From: Helicobacter anseris
GTDB taxonomy: Bacteria > Campylobacterota > Campylobacteria > Campylobacterales > Helicobacteraceae
Reading direction: 5' to 3'
NCBI RefSeq assembly: GCF_003364335.1
Contig: NZ_NXLX01000002.1
Location: forward strand, 62,001 to 126,000
Length of the DNA stretch: 64,000 bases
This document shows, in pieces, positions 34,331-43,512 of the stretch. The notes beneath the pieces are model-generated. The model worked only from the letters and a program-made list of their open reading frames with translations, had not been told where the DNA came from and did not search any database. A program made the translations under genes and the position numbers. Position 1 is the first letter of the stretch. Each line of letters starts with the position of its first letter.

Positions 34331-35164
34331 ATGAAAAATTTTAGAGTTTTTTTGGTGTGGGTTTTAGCTTTTCATTTTATTTATGGTGCAAATATTGATG
34401 TTATATCAAGAGAAGAAGGTTCAGGAACTCGTGGTGCATTTGTAGAATTATTTGATATTCAAAAGGTTAATAAAAAAGGTAAGAAAATTGATCATACAAC
34501 ACAAAGAGCTGAGATTACCAATTCTACTTCTGTTGTCTTAAGCACTGTATCTGGCAATAAAAATGCAATTGGCTATATTTCTTTGGGTTCTTTGAGTGAT
34601 AAGGTAAAGCCGTTGCAAATCAATGGAGCTATGCCAAATGCTCATAATATTAAAGAAAAACTCTATCCAATCGCACGCCCATTTAATATAGTAACCAATG
34701 GAAAAACAAGTGCCATAGTCCAAGATTTTATGAATTTTATATTAAGCAAAGAAGGACAAGCAATAGTAGATAAAAAAGGATACATCAGTCTTGATAGCGC
34801 TACAAATTTTAAGAGCAATCAAGCAAGTGGAAAGATAACTATCTCTGGCTCATCTTCTGTAACCCCTGTGATGGAAGCCCTAAAAGAAGCATACATAAAT
34901 TTAAATCCTAGGGCAAATATACAACTTCAACAAAGCGATTCTACAATTGGTGTTTCTTCTGTTATACAAGGTATTAGTGACATTGGTATGGTTTCAAGAG
35001 ATCTTAAGCAAAGTGAAAAAGATAAAGGAATTGTTGCAGAAGTAATTGCAATGGATGGAATTGTTGTGATTATAAACAAACAAAATCCCATTGAAAATCT
35101 TAGTAAAGAACAAGTAAGAAAGATTTATCTAGGAAATATTAAAAATTGGGAAGATTTACACTAA
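34331..35164 (+). CDS. pstS: Periplasmic phosphate-binding protein PstS (permuted subfamily)
   Basis: PstS binds phosphate in the periplasm and delivers it to PstCAB. It has a signal peptide (NFRVFLVWVLAFHFIYG). The two lobes appear in permuted order compared with E. coli PstS: the segment with ISREEGSGTRGAFVELF and AIGYISLGSL comes first (about residues 22-150), and ITISGSSSVTPVMEAL with DGIVVIINKQNP and IYLGNIKNWEDL comes last (about 169-277). I recall the same order in clostridial and other epsilon-group PstS proteins, so it is a subfamily trait and not damage. The Ser/Thr and Arg of the phosphate site (SGSSSVTP, REEGSGTR) are kept. It is first in pstSCAB-phoU-phoBR, behind a Pho box. Confidence 0.92.
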   Translation: MKNFRVFLVWVLAFHFIYGANIDVISREEGSGTRGAFVELFDIQKVNKKGKKIDHTTQRAEITNSTSVVLSTVSGNKNAIGYISLGSLSDKVKPLQINGAMPNAHNIKEKLYPIARPFNIVTNGKTSAIVQDFMNFILSKEGQAIVDKKGYISLDSATNFKSNQASGKITISGSSSVTPVMEALKEAYINLNPRANIQLQQSDSTIGVSSVIQGISDIGMVSRDLKQSEKDKGIVAEVIAMDGIVVIINKQNPIENLSKEQVRKIYLGNIKNWEDLH

Positions 35165-35184
35165 GAGCAAATCAGGAGGCATTG

Positions 35185-36033
35185 ATGCAAGAACTCAAAG
35201 AAAAAATTGCATATATTGTTTTTTTATCATCGGCTTGCGTGTGTATCTTATGTGTTGGGCTGATTTGCTTTTTTCTTTTTAGCAATGGTATTCCAGCAAT
35301 AAAACAAATCGGTTTTTCTGACTTTTTGCTTGGAGATATTTGGAAACCTCTAGATGAAGAGTTTGGTATTTTTCCAATGATTATTGGGAGTATTTATGTT
35401 ACAGCTGGTGCTATCATTTTTGGAGTTCCAATAGGAGTTCTAAGCGCAGTTTTTCTTACTCATTTTTGTAGTGACAAAATAGCAAAAATCCTCAATCCTG
35501 CTATAAACCTACTAGCAGGTATTCCCTCTATTGTTTATGGTTTTTTTGGTCTAGTAGTTTTTGTACCATTAATACAAAATATTTTTGGCACAAGTGGTAA
35601 AGGGGTTTTATGTGCCTCATTATTGCTTGGAATAATGATTCTACCTACAATTATTAGCATAAGCAAGGCTGCGATTGAGGCTGTGCCAAAAAATTACTAC
35701 GAAGGTGCCTTAGCCTTAGGAGCTAGTCATGAAAGAAGTGTTTTTTTTATACTGCTTCCGGCAGCAAAATCTGGAATCTTAACAAGTATAATCTTAGGTA
35801 TTGGTAGGGCTATTGGAGAAACTATGGCAGTAATTATGATAGCTGGGAATCAAGCCATTATCCCCCAAAGCATCCTAGATGGTGTTAGAACTCTCACAGC
35901 AAATATTGTTTTAGAAATGGGATATGCCACAGACCTACACAGAGAGGCTTTGCTTGGAACAGCAGTAGTATTATTTGTTTTTATCCTGATTATCAATCTC
36001 TTATTTTCTCTTATAAATAAGGGGGTAAAATGA
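35185..36033 (+). CDS. pstC: Phosphate ABC transporter permease PstC
   Basis: This is one of the two membrane subunits of the high-affinity phosphate importer. It has six predicted helices and the permease coupling loop EAVPKNYYEGALALGASHERS, plus NLLAGIPSIVYGFFGLVVF typical of PstC/PstA. The frame extends upstream to 35146, overlapping pstS, but an AGGAGG ribosome site at 35174-35179 lies five bases before the ATG at 35185. That start gives a protein beginning MQELKEKIAYIVFL, so it is chosen (282 residues). Its stop overlaps the pstA start (ATGA). Confidence 0.95.
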   Translation: MQELKEKIAYIVFLSSACVCILCVGLICFFLFSNGIPAIKQIGFSDFLLGDIWKPLDEEFGIFPMIIGSIYVTAGAIIFGVPIGVLSAVFLTHFCSDKIAKILNPAINLLAGIPSIVYGFFGLVVFVPLIQNIFGTSGKGVLCASLLLGIMILPTIISISKAAIEAVPKNYYEGALALGASHERSVFFILLPAAKSGILTSIILGIGRAIGETMAVIMIAGNQAIIPQSILDGVRTLTANIVLEMGYATDLHREALLGTAVVLFVFILIINLLFSLINKGVK

Positions 36034-36857
36034 TGCAAAGCGATAAAATATCTCTATTCTTACGCATACTAGTTTATATTGCTATTAGTGTGGTGGTATG
36101 TATTTTTTTACTTTTAGTGGGGTATATTTTAATTAAAGGGATTCCTTTTTTAAATTTAGATTCTTTTGCTTGGGAATATAACTCCAAAAATGTATCAATG
36201 ATGCCTGCGATTATCAATACAATCTTAATTGTTTTTTCAAGCTTGATTATCGCAGTTCCCATAGGAATATTTGGTGCTATCTATCTTGTAGAATATGCAA
36301 AAAAAAGCAATAAACTCATTAGTTTTATTGAGCTAATGAGTGAGACACTTTCAGGTATCCCCTCGATTGTTTTTGGCTTATTTGGATATTTGATTTTTGT
36401 TGTTTTTTTAGGTTTTGGTTATTCTTTTTTAAGTGGCACCTTAACCCTTTCAATTATGATTTTACCCTTGATTATCAAAACTACTCAAGAAGCATTAAAA
36501 TCAGTTCCACTATCTTACAGGGAAGGAAGCTTAGCATTAGGAGCTGGAAAGCTAAGAACTATATTTTCCATCATCTTACCCTCTGCAACTTCAGGTATCT
36601 TAAGTGGTATTATTTTGAGTATTGGGCGTATAGTTGGAGAGAGTGCAGCTTTGATTTATACAGCAGGAACTTTGGCTCAAGTTTTTCAAGGCTTTTTTGA
36701 TTCTGGAAGAAGTTTAAGTGTGCATATGTATGCCCTATTATCTGAAGGGCTTTATATGAATGAGGCCTATGGGGCTGCTTGCGTTTTATTGTGCGTGGTA
36801 ATTTTGTTAAATCTGACATCTTACCTTGTTGTTAAGTATTTTTCAAAGGAGAGATAA
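36030..36857 (+). CDS. pstA: Phosphate ABC transporter permease PstA
   Basis: The 275-residue second membrane subunit pairs with PstC. It shows six hydrophobic helices, the family stretch [20 protein letters not shown], and the coupling loop [20 protein letters not shown] that contacts PstB. Two ATG codons stand in tandem at 36030 and 36033; the first overlaps the pstC stop as ATGA and follows AAGGGGG. It ends in TAATG shared with pstB, so translation is coupled along the operon. Confidence 0.95.
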   Translation: MMQSDKISLFLRILVYIAISVVVCIFLLLVGYILIKGIPFLNLDSFAWEYNSKNVSMMPAIINTILIVFSSLIIAVPIGIFGAIYLVEYAKKSNKLISFIELMSETLSGIPSIVFGLFGYLIFVVFLGFGYSFLSGTLTLSIMILPLIIKTTQEALKSVPLSYREGSLALGAGKLRTIFSIILPSATSGILSGIILSIGRIVGESAALIYTAGTLAQVFQGFFDSGRSLSVHMYALLSEGLYMNEAYGAACVLLCVVILLNLTSYLVVKYFSKER

Positions 36858-37606
36858 TGACAAAAATTGAAATTACAAAATTTAATTTGTTTTACGAAAA
36901 TTTTCAAGCACTCAAGCAAATAAATTTAAATATTTTTGAAAAAGAAATCACTGCTTTTATTGGTCCTAGTGGCTGTGGTAAATCAACTTTATTAAAATCC
37001 CTTAATCGTATGAATGATTTGGTTGAAGGGTGCAAAATTGACGGAAAGGTTTTATTAGATGGTATTGATATTTATCAAGATATCAATATCAATCTTTTAA
37101 GAAAAAAGGTTGGAATGGTTTTTCAAAAACCAAACCCCTTTCCAATGAGCATCTATGATAATATAGCTTTTGGTCCAAAGACACACGGAATCACAAATAA
37201 AATCCAATTAAATGAAATTGTTGAAGATTCTCTAAAAAAAGCTGCTATATGGGATGATGTGAAAGATAGATTACATAAAAGTGCCTTAGGATTATCCGGG
37301 GGCCAGCAACAAAGATTGTGCATTGCAAGGGCATTGGCTATTGCACCAGAGGTTTTATTGATGGATGAACCAACAAGTGCGCTAGATCCAATCTCAACAA
37401 TGAAAATAGAAGATTTGATTTTAGAGCTTAAAAATCAATACACCATTGTAATAGTGACACACAATATGCAACAAGCAGCCAGAGTATCTGATAAGACAGC
37501 TTTCTTTTTGCTAGGAGAGCTCATAGAATTTGCTCCAACAAAACAGATTTTCTCAATGCCAAAAGAGAAAAAAACCGAAGATTATATTACAGGGAGATTT
37601 GGATAA
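36857..37606 (+). CDS. pstB: Phosphate ABC transporter ATPase PstB
   Basis: The 249-residue ATPase powers phosphate import. Motifs: Walker [10 protein letters not shown] at residues 36-44, Q-loop [17 protein letters not shown] (the FPMSI stretch is PstB-specific), signature [15 protein letters not shown], Walker [13 protein letters not shown] and switch His in [15 protein letters not shown]. It starts within the pstA stop (TAATG) and ends within the phoU start in the same way. The ending [10 protein letters not shown] is the normal PstB C-terminus. Confidence 0.97.
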   Translation: MTKIEITKFNLFYENFQALKQINLNIFEKEITAFIGPSGCGKSTLLKSLNRMNDLVEGCKIDGKVLLDGIDIYQDININLLRKKVGMVFQKPNPFPMSIYDNIAFGPKTHGITNKIQLNEIVEDSLKKAAIWDDVKDRLHKSALGLSGGQQQRLCIARALAIAPEVLLMDEPTSALDPISTMKIEDLILELKNQYTIVIVTHNMQQAARVSDKTAFFLLGELIEFAPTKQIFSMPKEKKTEDYITGRFG

Positions 37607-38244
37607 TGAGAACTTTTTTTAATACACAAATGGAAGTTTTAAATTCTGAGCTTATCAAAATGGGTAGCCTATGCGAAGAAATGATAGAATTATCCATCAA
37701 AGCACTCCAAGAACATCAAGATTTTTACAAAGAAATATTAAAACTTGAAACTCAGCTTGATAGACAAGAGAGAAATATACAAGATTTATGTATGCAAATC
37801 TTATTGCAACAACAACCTGTAGCTGGAGACTTAAGAAAAGTCTATTCTGCATTAAAAATCATCTCAGATATGGAGAGAATAGGAGATATGGCTCTTGATA
37901 TTGCAAAAATCATAAAAGAATCTCCTTTAGAATATCAAGAAAGATTAGAAAATATGGCAAGTGCTACTGTTGAGATGGTGCATTTAAGTATTGATTGTTT
38001 TATCAAACAAGATTTAAGCATTGCTCATAGTGTCACACAAAAAGATGATGTTGTAGATAAGCTTTTTTATCAAATCAAGCAAGATGTGATTGCTGGATTG
38101 TCTAAAAACTCCCAAGAAAGCGAAGTTTTTATCAATTATCTAATGATTGCAAAATATTTTGAAAAAATTGCCGATCACTCCACTAATATTGCTGAGTGGG
38201 TTGAATATTCTATTACTGGAAATTATGTAGGTGAAGAAGAATGA
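37606..38244 (+). CDS. phoU: Phosphate signalling protein PhoU
   Basis: PhoU conveys the state of the PstSCAB transporter to the PhoR kinase and damps phosphate uptake. The 212-residue protein is all-helical with two PhoU repeats, carrying the metal-binding E/DxxxD-type motifs in ISDMERIGDMALDIAKI and in AKYFEKIADHSTNIAEWV. It overlaps pstB by one base and phoB by four (ATGA). Its place between transporter and two-component genes is the expected one for the signalling complex. Confidence 0.95.
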   Translation: MRTFFNTQMEVLNSELIKMGSLCEEMIELSIKALQEHQDFYKEILKLETQLDRQERNIQDLCMQILLQQQPVAGDLRKVYSALKIISDMERIGDMALDIAKIIKESPLEYQERLENMASATVEMVHLSIDCFIKQDLSIAHSVTQKDDVVDKLFYQIKQDVIAGLSKNSQESEVFINYLMIAKYFEKIADHSTNIAEWVEYSITGNYVGEEE

Positions 38245-38921
38245 TTTATATCTTAGAAGATGATGAAAATATCAGAGAGCTTATTGTTTATTCTTTGCAA
38301 ACGCAAAATTTTTCTTCCAAAGCCTTTGGATTAGCTCAAGATTTTTTTTGCACACTAAAAAAAGAACTTCCAAGCCTCATTATCCTAGATATTATGTTAC
38401 CAGATCAAGATGGTTTGAGTGTCTTAAAACATCTGAAAGATAAAGCAAATACCAAACATATCCCTATAATTTTACTTACTGCAAAAGATAGTGAGTTTGA
38501 TAAAGTTAAGGGGCTAGATATGGGAGCAGATGATTATATCGCTAAGCCCTTTGGTGTTGTGGAATTGGTTGCAAGAATCAAGGCTGTTTTAAGAAGGGTG
38601 CAAAATCAAACAAAAGAAGTGTTTAGAATACAAGGTTTTTATCTAAATCATAAAGAACACATCATTCGTATTGATAATAAAAACATAGATTTAACACTAA
38701 AGGAATATAAGTTATTATTTTTACTACTCAATCATCCAAATATTGTTTTTACAAGAGAACAGATTGGCATTGAAGTTTGGGGCGATGATTTTGTAAGTAT
38801 TGGAAGAAGTATTGATATGCATATCAAGACACTGCGTCAAAAACTAGGAGAGTATGGAAAAATGATTACCACTATTAGGGGTATTGGATATAAACTAGAA
38901 TTGCAAAGTTTTGAAAAATGA
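38241..38921 (+). CDS. phoB: Phosphate response regulator PhoB-like (OmpR family)
   Basis: The 226-residue regulator has a complete receiver domain with the acidic pocket EDDE at residues 6-9, phospho-acceptor Asp50 in LIILDIMLP, the Thr of LLTAKD and the Lys of AKPFG. A winged-helix OmpR-type output domain follows, with FTREQIGIEVWG and SIDMHIKTLRQKLG. It should bind the 7-4-7 repeat upstream of pstS. Identity rests on the operon and domain type. In Campylobacter jejuni a different regulator pair (PhosSR) serves phosphate, so this E. coli-like arrangement is notable. It overlaps phoR by four bases. Confidence 0.9.
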   Translation: MIYILEDDENIRELIVYSLQTQNFSSKAFGLAQDFFCTLKKELPSLIILDIMLPDQDGLSVLKHLKDKANTKHIPIILLTAKDSEFDKVKGLDMGADDYIAKPFGVVELVARIKAVLRRVQNQTKEVFRIQGFYLNHKEHIIRIDNKNIDLTLKEYKLLFLLLNHPNIVFTREQIGIEVWGDDFVSIGRSIDMHIKTLRQKLGEYGKMITTIRGIGYKLELQSFEK

Positions 38922-40564
38922 CAAAAAAGATTTTTTGGGCTATTTTTGGATCTTCACTTCTTGTTTTATCTTTGAGTATTTTTCTTCTTAGCATTTTTAT
39001 TGAAAATGAAATAGAAAAAAGAAACTATAATGCAATGCATAAAGAAGCTTTGTTTTTAAGTGAGTATCTAAATAATCAAACTTTTGATGCACTCAATAAT
39101 ATTTTTTCTACCAATCGCATTAGCATCATCACCCCTGATGGCAAAGTAATATTTGATAATTTTTTATCTAATAAAATCTTAGATAATCACAAAAACCGCC
39201 AAGAAGTGCAAGAAGGGTTGCAAAATGGCATAGGATTTTCAAAAAGATATTCCAATAATCTCAAAGCAAAAACAATCTACCTCACTCTAAAATTAAAAGA
39301 TGGCAATATCTTGAGAGTTTCCAATCATCAAGATTTATTTTTTGGAGTTATTTTTGACAATTTCTTATTTCTTTTTATCTTTATTATTTTAGTTTTTATT
39401 TGCAGTATCTTACTAGCTTTTTATTTGACAAGGCTAATCATCAAGCCTCTAGATTCTTTTGATTTTACAAACCCTTATAGTTCAAATATTTATGATGAAT
39501 TTTTGCCTTTTATTTCAAAAATCACCCAGCAAGAAAACTTGATACATCGCCAAATACTAGAACTCAAACAAAAACAAGAGGAATTTGATACTATCACGCA
39601 AAATATGCAAGAAGCATTATTGGTAGTTGATAGTCAATACAAAATCCTATCTTTAAATAAAAGTGCAAATCGTTTGTTTGGACTTGTAAATGTAGGTGAT
39701 AGTATCTTTGGAATCAGTCGCAAAAAAGAATTAAAAGAAGTCATTACCCTAGCTTTAAGTGGTAATAATAGCGAAAAAATCTTTGAAAGAAATCATCGTT
39801 ATTATCAGGTTTTTGCAAGCAGTGTCTATCAAAATCAAAAAATCATAGGTGCAATCATCTTGATACTAGACATCACAGAATCCAAAGAGAGGGAGAATCT
39901 CAGAAGAGAATTTAGTGCAAATGTATCACACGAACTAAAAACACCCTTAACCTCCATTTCTGGCTATGCAGAATTGATAAAAAACAATCTTGTGCCTCAA
40001 AAAGACATCATAAGTTTTGGAGAAAAAATCTATCAACAAGCCCAAAGATTACTTGATTTAATCAATGATATTATGAAAATTGCAAAGCTAGATGAAGGGG
40101 CATTGCCCTATGAAAAAGAAGAATTTGAACTTTATGAAAGCACAAAGCATATTTTAAATCACCTTGATACAAAAAACTTAGAGATAACGATAGAAGGAAA
40201 ATGTAAAATCTTTGGTATTAAAAATCTTATCGAAGATATGATTTTTAATCTCTGTGATAATGCCATCAAATACAACAAAACAAATGGCAAGATAAAAATC
40301 AAACTTAAAGGCAATAGCAATAAAGGCTCTTTTAGTATCCAAGATACAGGGATTGGAATTAGCATAGAGAATCAACAAAGAGTATTTGAGCGATTCTTTA
40401 GAGAAGATAAGAGTCATTCTAGCAATATCTCTGGGACCGGTCTAGGACTATCTATCATCAAACATATTGCTAATCTACACTCTTTTAAAATCAATCTAGA
40501 AAGCAAACAAGACATTGGCACAAAAATTGAAATTTATTGGGATTATGATAACATAATCCACTAG
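38918..40564 (+). CDS. phoR: Phosphate sensor histidine kinase PhoR-like
   Basis: The 548-residue kinase has two membrane helices (about 5-30 and 145-172) around a periplasmic segment of about 110 residues, then a PAS domain (about 225-320). The HisKA box follows with His338 in NVSHELKTPLTSISGYAE, and then the catalytic domain with NLCDNAIKYN, DTGIGI, FERFFRED and GTGLGLSIIKHI. The sizeable periplasmic part differs from E. coli PhoR, which has almost none; it could sense something directly or simply be a spacer. Input is expected through PhoU and PstB. The stop overlaps the stop of the convergent hsdR gene by four bases, so the restriction cluster begins right here. Confidence 0.92.
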   Translation: MTKKIFWAIFGSSLLVLSLSIFLLSIFIENEIEKRNYNAMHKEALFLSEYLNNQTFDALNNIFSTNRISIITPDGKVIFDNFLSNKILDNHKNRQEVQEGLQNGIGFSKRYSNNLKAKTIYLTLKLKDGNILRVSNHQDLFFGVIFDNFLFLFIFIILVFICSILLAFYLTRLIIKPLDSFDFTNPYSSNIYDEFLPFISKITQQENLIHRQILELKQKQEEFDTITQNMQEALLVVDSQYKILSLNKSANRLFGLVNVGDSIFGISRKKELKEVITLALSGNNSEKIFERNHRYYQVFASSVYQNQKIIGAIILILDITESKERENLRREFSANVSHELKTPLTSISGYAELIKNNLVPQKDIISFGEKIYQQAQRLLDLINDIMKIAKLDEGALPYEKEEFELYESTKHILNHLDTKNLEITIEGKCKIFGIKNLIEDMIFNLCDNAIKYNKTNGKIKIKLKGNSNKGSFSIQDTGIGISIENQQRVFERFFREDKSHSSNISGTGLGLSIIKHIANLHSFKINLESKQDIGTKIEIYWDYDNIIH

Positions 40565-43512
40565 CCTAATGCCACCTCTTTATTTTCTTTTTCTTTAATA
40601 TTTGTATTTATCTTGTCATACCACATATCAAACATCTTGCGTGTGATACGCTCTTTGAATTCTTTGTTGTCATTGAATTGTTGATAGAGGAAAAAGTGTG
40701 TATCAAGAACATTTTGCATACTCTCAGACAACACTTTCTCAAACACAATTTGAGCGTTTTGTTTGTCAGAATTTTGAGCGTTTTTGAGAAGTTGTTGATT
40801 GGCTTCAACCTGCTCTTGGACATAGATAAGTCCTTTGGTTAGTTTATCCTCCTCTCCCCAGTCTTCCACTCCGTGCTTTTCATTGAACTCTCTGATGATT
40901 TCCATAAGCCCCTCTAACTCTGCCTCAGGCATTCTGCTAGTGCCATCAGCTTGTGAAGGCTTAAGCTCTCCCTCACCCTCAAGAGTGATATCTAGCGTTT
41001 TATCTAGCTGGACTCGATAGCTCTCAAAATCCACACTATCCAATATCCCCTTAGCCAAATCTTCAGCCCTAGGTGGGAGGAGTTTGGCAATGAGTTTTTT
41101 AAGCAAAATATAGCTTTTCTCAAGCTCTACATCTTCAAATGGCAAGATTTGAGCTAGGAAAGAATAGTCTTTGAGATAAGTTTTTGCCTTGTTGTAAAAC
41201 TCCAATCTAATATCATCGCTCCCTAAAGCCTCATATCTAGCCACCATTACATCAAGCTTTGCGTGGATAGCATTCTCCCTCTCTCTTCTTAGAATCATCT
41301 CTGCAAACTCATCAACCTCTTCTTGATAAAAAACCTCATACTCAAATAAATTGCTTTTGAGATCAAAAATTTTATTAATATCTGTGGGTTCTTTTAGAAA
41401 GGTTTGCTCATAGAAAGTGCTAAAAGATTCTCCAATCTCCTCGTGAGTATTTGCAAAATCAAGCACGCAGGTATCTTCTTTGTTTTTGCAAGTGCGATTT
41501 AGCCTTGAGAGGGTTTGCACTGCACTCACCCCACTGAGTTTCTTATCCACATACATCGTATGCAAGAGTGGTTGGTCAAAGCCTGTTTGATACTTCTCAG
41601 CTACAATGAGAAAGCGGTATTCATCTTTGTAGAATTCCTCTTTTAGCCTTACTTCACTAATCCCATTTAGCCCACTCTCACTATAGCTCTCTCCATCAAT
41701 CACCACTTCTCCTGAAAATGCCACCAAAACACCATAAGAGGGGAATTTGCTCTTAAGATATTCCCTGAAGGCAAAGAAGTATTTCACAGCATTTTCCCTA
41801 GAGCTGGTTACTACCATTGCCTTAGCTTTACCACAGATTTTCTTGTGGATATTGGCATAGAAGTGATCGATCATTATCTCTGCTTTTTTAGCAATAGCAT
41901 TTGCATCACTCTCTACATATCGCTTGATTTTGGCATTGGCTTTTTTCTTGTCAAACATAGGGTTATCTTCAACACTTGAGGCGATTTTGTAGTAGCTATT
42001 GTAAGTGGTGTATCCCCTCAGCACATCGTGGATAAATCCTTCTTCTATGGCTTGTTTCATTGAGTAGAGATGAAAGGGGATAAACTTTTGCACCCCATCT
42101 ATCTCATAAAGTGTGCCAAACATCTCCAAAGTCTTGGGCTTAGGTGTAGCGGTAAATGCAAAATAAGAAGCGTTTGGTTGGAGCTTTTTGTTTTTGATGA
42201 TTTCAATCAGTTCATCTTCTATGCTTCCCTCTCTATCTCTGATTACCTCTCCTAGCTTTTGAGCTGAAGTGCCACTTTGACTTGAGTGAGCTTCATCGAT
42301 AATGATTGCAAATCTTTTGGCTTTGACTTCTTTTATCTCATCAAGAACATAAGGGAATTTTTGGATAGTGGAGATGATGATTTTCTTACCTTCTTCTAGG
42401 GATTTTTTCAAATGCTTGCTCCCCTCTGTGATAGCCTCTACGATACCTTTGGTGTGGGAGAATTTCTTGATATTTTCTCGGATTTGAGAATCAAGCACTC
42501 TTCTATCAGTTACTACTATCACGCTATCAAAGACAAGCTCTAGTTCTCCATCTTCTCTCACTCTATGCAATCCCACAAGAGCGTGAGAGAGCCAAGAGAT
42601 TGAGTTGCTTTTGCCACTTCCTGCACTATGCTGGATAAGATAGCGTCCTCCCACTCCCCTCTCTCTGACATCCTCAAGAAGCTTTTCCACCACATCAAAC
42701 TGATGATATCTTGGGAAAATGATTTTGCCATCTACTTCCTGCACGAAATCTAGCACTAAGGGAATCAAAATATCTTTAGAGAAGATTCTCTCCCATAGAT
42801 AGGCTGTCTTTATCCCTTCACTTGGGGGATTCCCTGCCCCACTTTTGCACCCTATGGCTCCACTGCCATTGTTTAGCCCACGATTGAAGGGGAGAAAGAA
42901 AGTTTTTGCCCCTTGAAGCTTGGTAGTCATATATACCAAGTCACTATCAAGTGCAAAATGCACGATACAACGCTCAAAAAGTGGCTCTCTAGGATCTCTG
43001 TCTCTCTTATACTGCTCTATGGCGTGATAGACATTTTGTCCTGTAAAAGGGTTTTTTAGCTCGATTGTGATAATGGGGATTCCATTGAGGAAAAGCACCA
43101 TATCTAGGGAGTTGTTGTTCTTTGAGCTATAGTGGAGCTGACGGATGAGAGAGAGGGTATTGCAAGAGTAGTTCTCTAGAGCTGTGGGATTAGAATCTGT
43201 GGAGGGTTTGGGATAAGCAAGAGTGAATTTCACTCCACTGACTTCTAGAGGGGATTGAAAGGCTTTGAGGATACCTCTATCTCTGATAGTAGAAACCACT
43301 CGCTTAAGCAAGGCTCCTTGCCAATCCTTAACCCCACGCTTTGAAAGCTCTTCAATTGCCTTGCTCTGAGTGGAGTGGATAAACTCATAGAGCATTTTGC
43401 TATCAAGACATAGGGCTTTGTCATAGTCGCTATCCTCTCGCTTGACATAGGAGTGGGAGAGCAAATACTCCTCAATAAAGGCTTCTAAGTCTTTTTCTTT
43501 GTAGTTAGTCAT
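40561..43512 (-). CDS. hsdR: Type I restriction endonuclease subunit HsdR
   Basis: HsdR is the translocase and nuclease of a type I restriction complex that cuts unmethylated foreign DNA. The N-terminal nuclease has Asp137 and Glu151-x-Lys153 (DMVL ... ITIELKNP), a PD-(D/E)xK site, then a QxxxY-type element at EQYKRDRDP. The motor has Walker A HSAGSGKSNS near 296-303, IIDEAHSSQSG, FAFTATPKPKTLEMFG and QTLSRLNRT. All catalytic motifs look intact at 983 residues. The ATG at 43512 lies eight bases inside the end of the SIR2-like gene and has GGAGAG upstream. By eye its GC content is clearly higher than that of phoR next door, a sign of transfer. Confidence 0.95.
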   Translation of the reverse strand: MTNYKEKDLEAFIEEYLLSHSYVKREDSDYDKALCLDSKMLYEFIHSTQSKAIEELSKRGVKDWQGALLKRVVSTIRDRGILKAFQSPLEVSGVKFTLAYPKPSTDSNPTALENYSCNTLSLIRQLHYSSKNNNSLDMVLFLNGIPIITIELKNPFTGQNVYHAIEQYKRDRDPREPLFERCIVHFALDSDLVYMTTKLQGAKTFFLPFNRGLNNGSGAIGCKSGAGNPPSEGIKTAYLWERIFSKDILIPLVLDFVQEVDGKIIFPRYHQFDVVEKLLEDVRERGVGGRYLIQHSAGSGKSNSISWLSHALVGLHRVREDGELELVFDSVIVVTDRRVLDSQIRENIKKFSHTKGIVEAITEGSKHLKKSLEEGKKIIISTIQKFPYVLDEIKEVKAKRFAIIIDEAHSSQSGTSAQKLGEVIRDREGSIEDELIEIIKNKKLQPNASYFAFTATPKPKTLEMFGTLYEIDGVQKFIPFHLYSMKQAIEEGFIHDVLRGYTTYNSYYKIASSVEDNPMFDKKKANAKIKRYVESDANAIAKKAEIMIDHFYANIHKKICGKAKAMVVTSSRENAVKYFFAFREYLKSKFPSYGVLVAFSGEVVIDGESYSESGLNGISEVRLKEEFYKDEYRFLIVAEKYQTGFDQPLLHTMYVDKKLSGVSAVQTLSRLNRTCKNKEDTCVLDFANTHEEIGESFSTFYEQTFLKEPTDINKIFDLKSNLFEYEVFYQEEVDEFAEMILRRERENAIHAKLDVMVARYEALGSDDIRLEFYNKAKTYLKDYSFLAQILPFEDVELEKSYILLKKLIAKLLPPRAEDLAKGILDSVDFESYRVQLDKTLDITLEGEGELKPSQADGTSRMPEAELEGLMEIIREFNEKHGVEDWGEEDKLTKGLIYVQEQVEANQQLLKNAQNSDKQNAQIVFEKVLSESMQNVLDTHFFLYQQFNDNKEFKERITRKMFDMWYDKINTNIKEKENKEVALG

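Noticed and set aside
34331-35164. PstS as a rearranged or frameshifted fragment
   Set aside because: Signal peptide, both lobes and the stop are intact, and the lobe order matches a known PstS subfamily.
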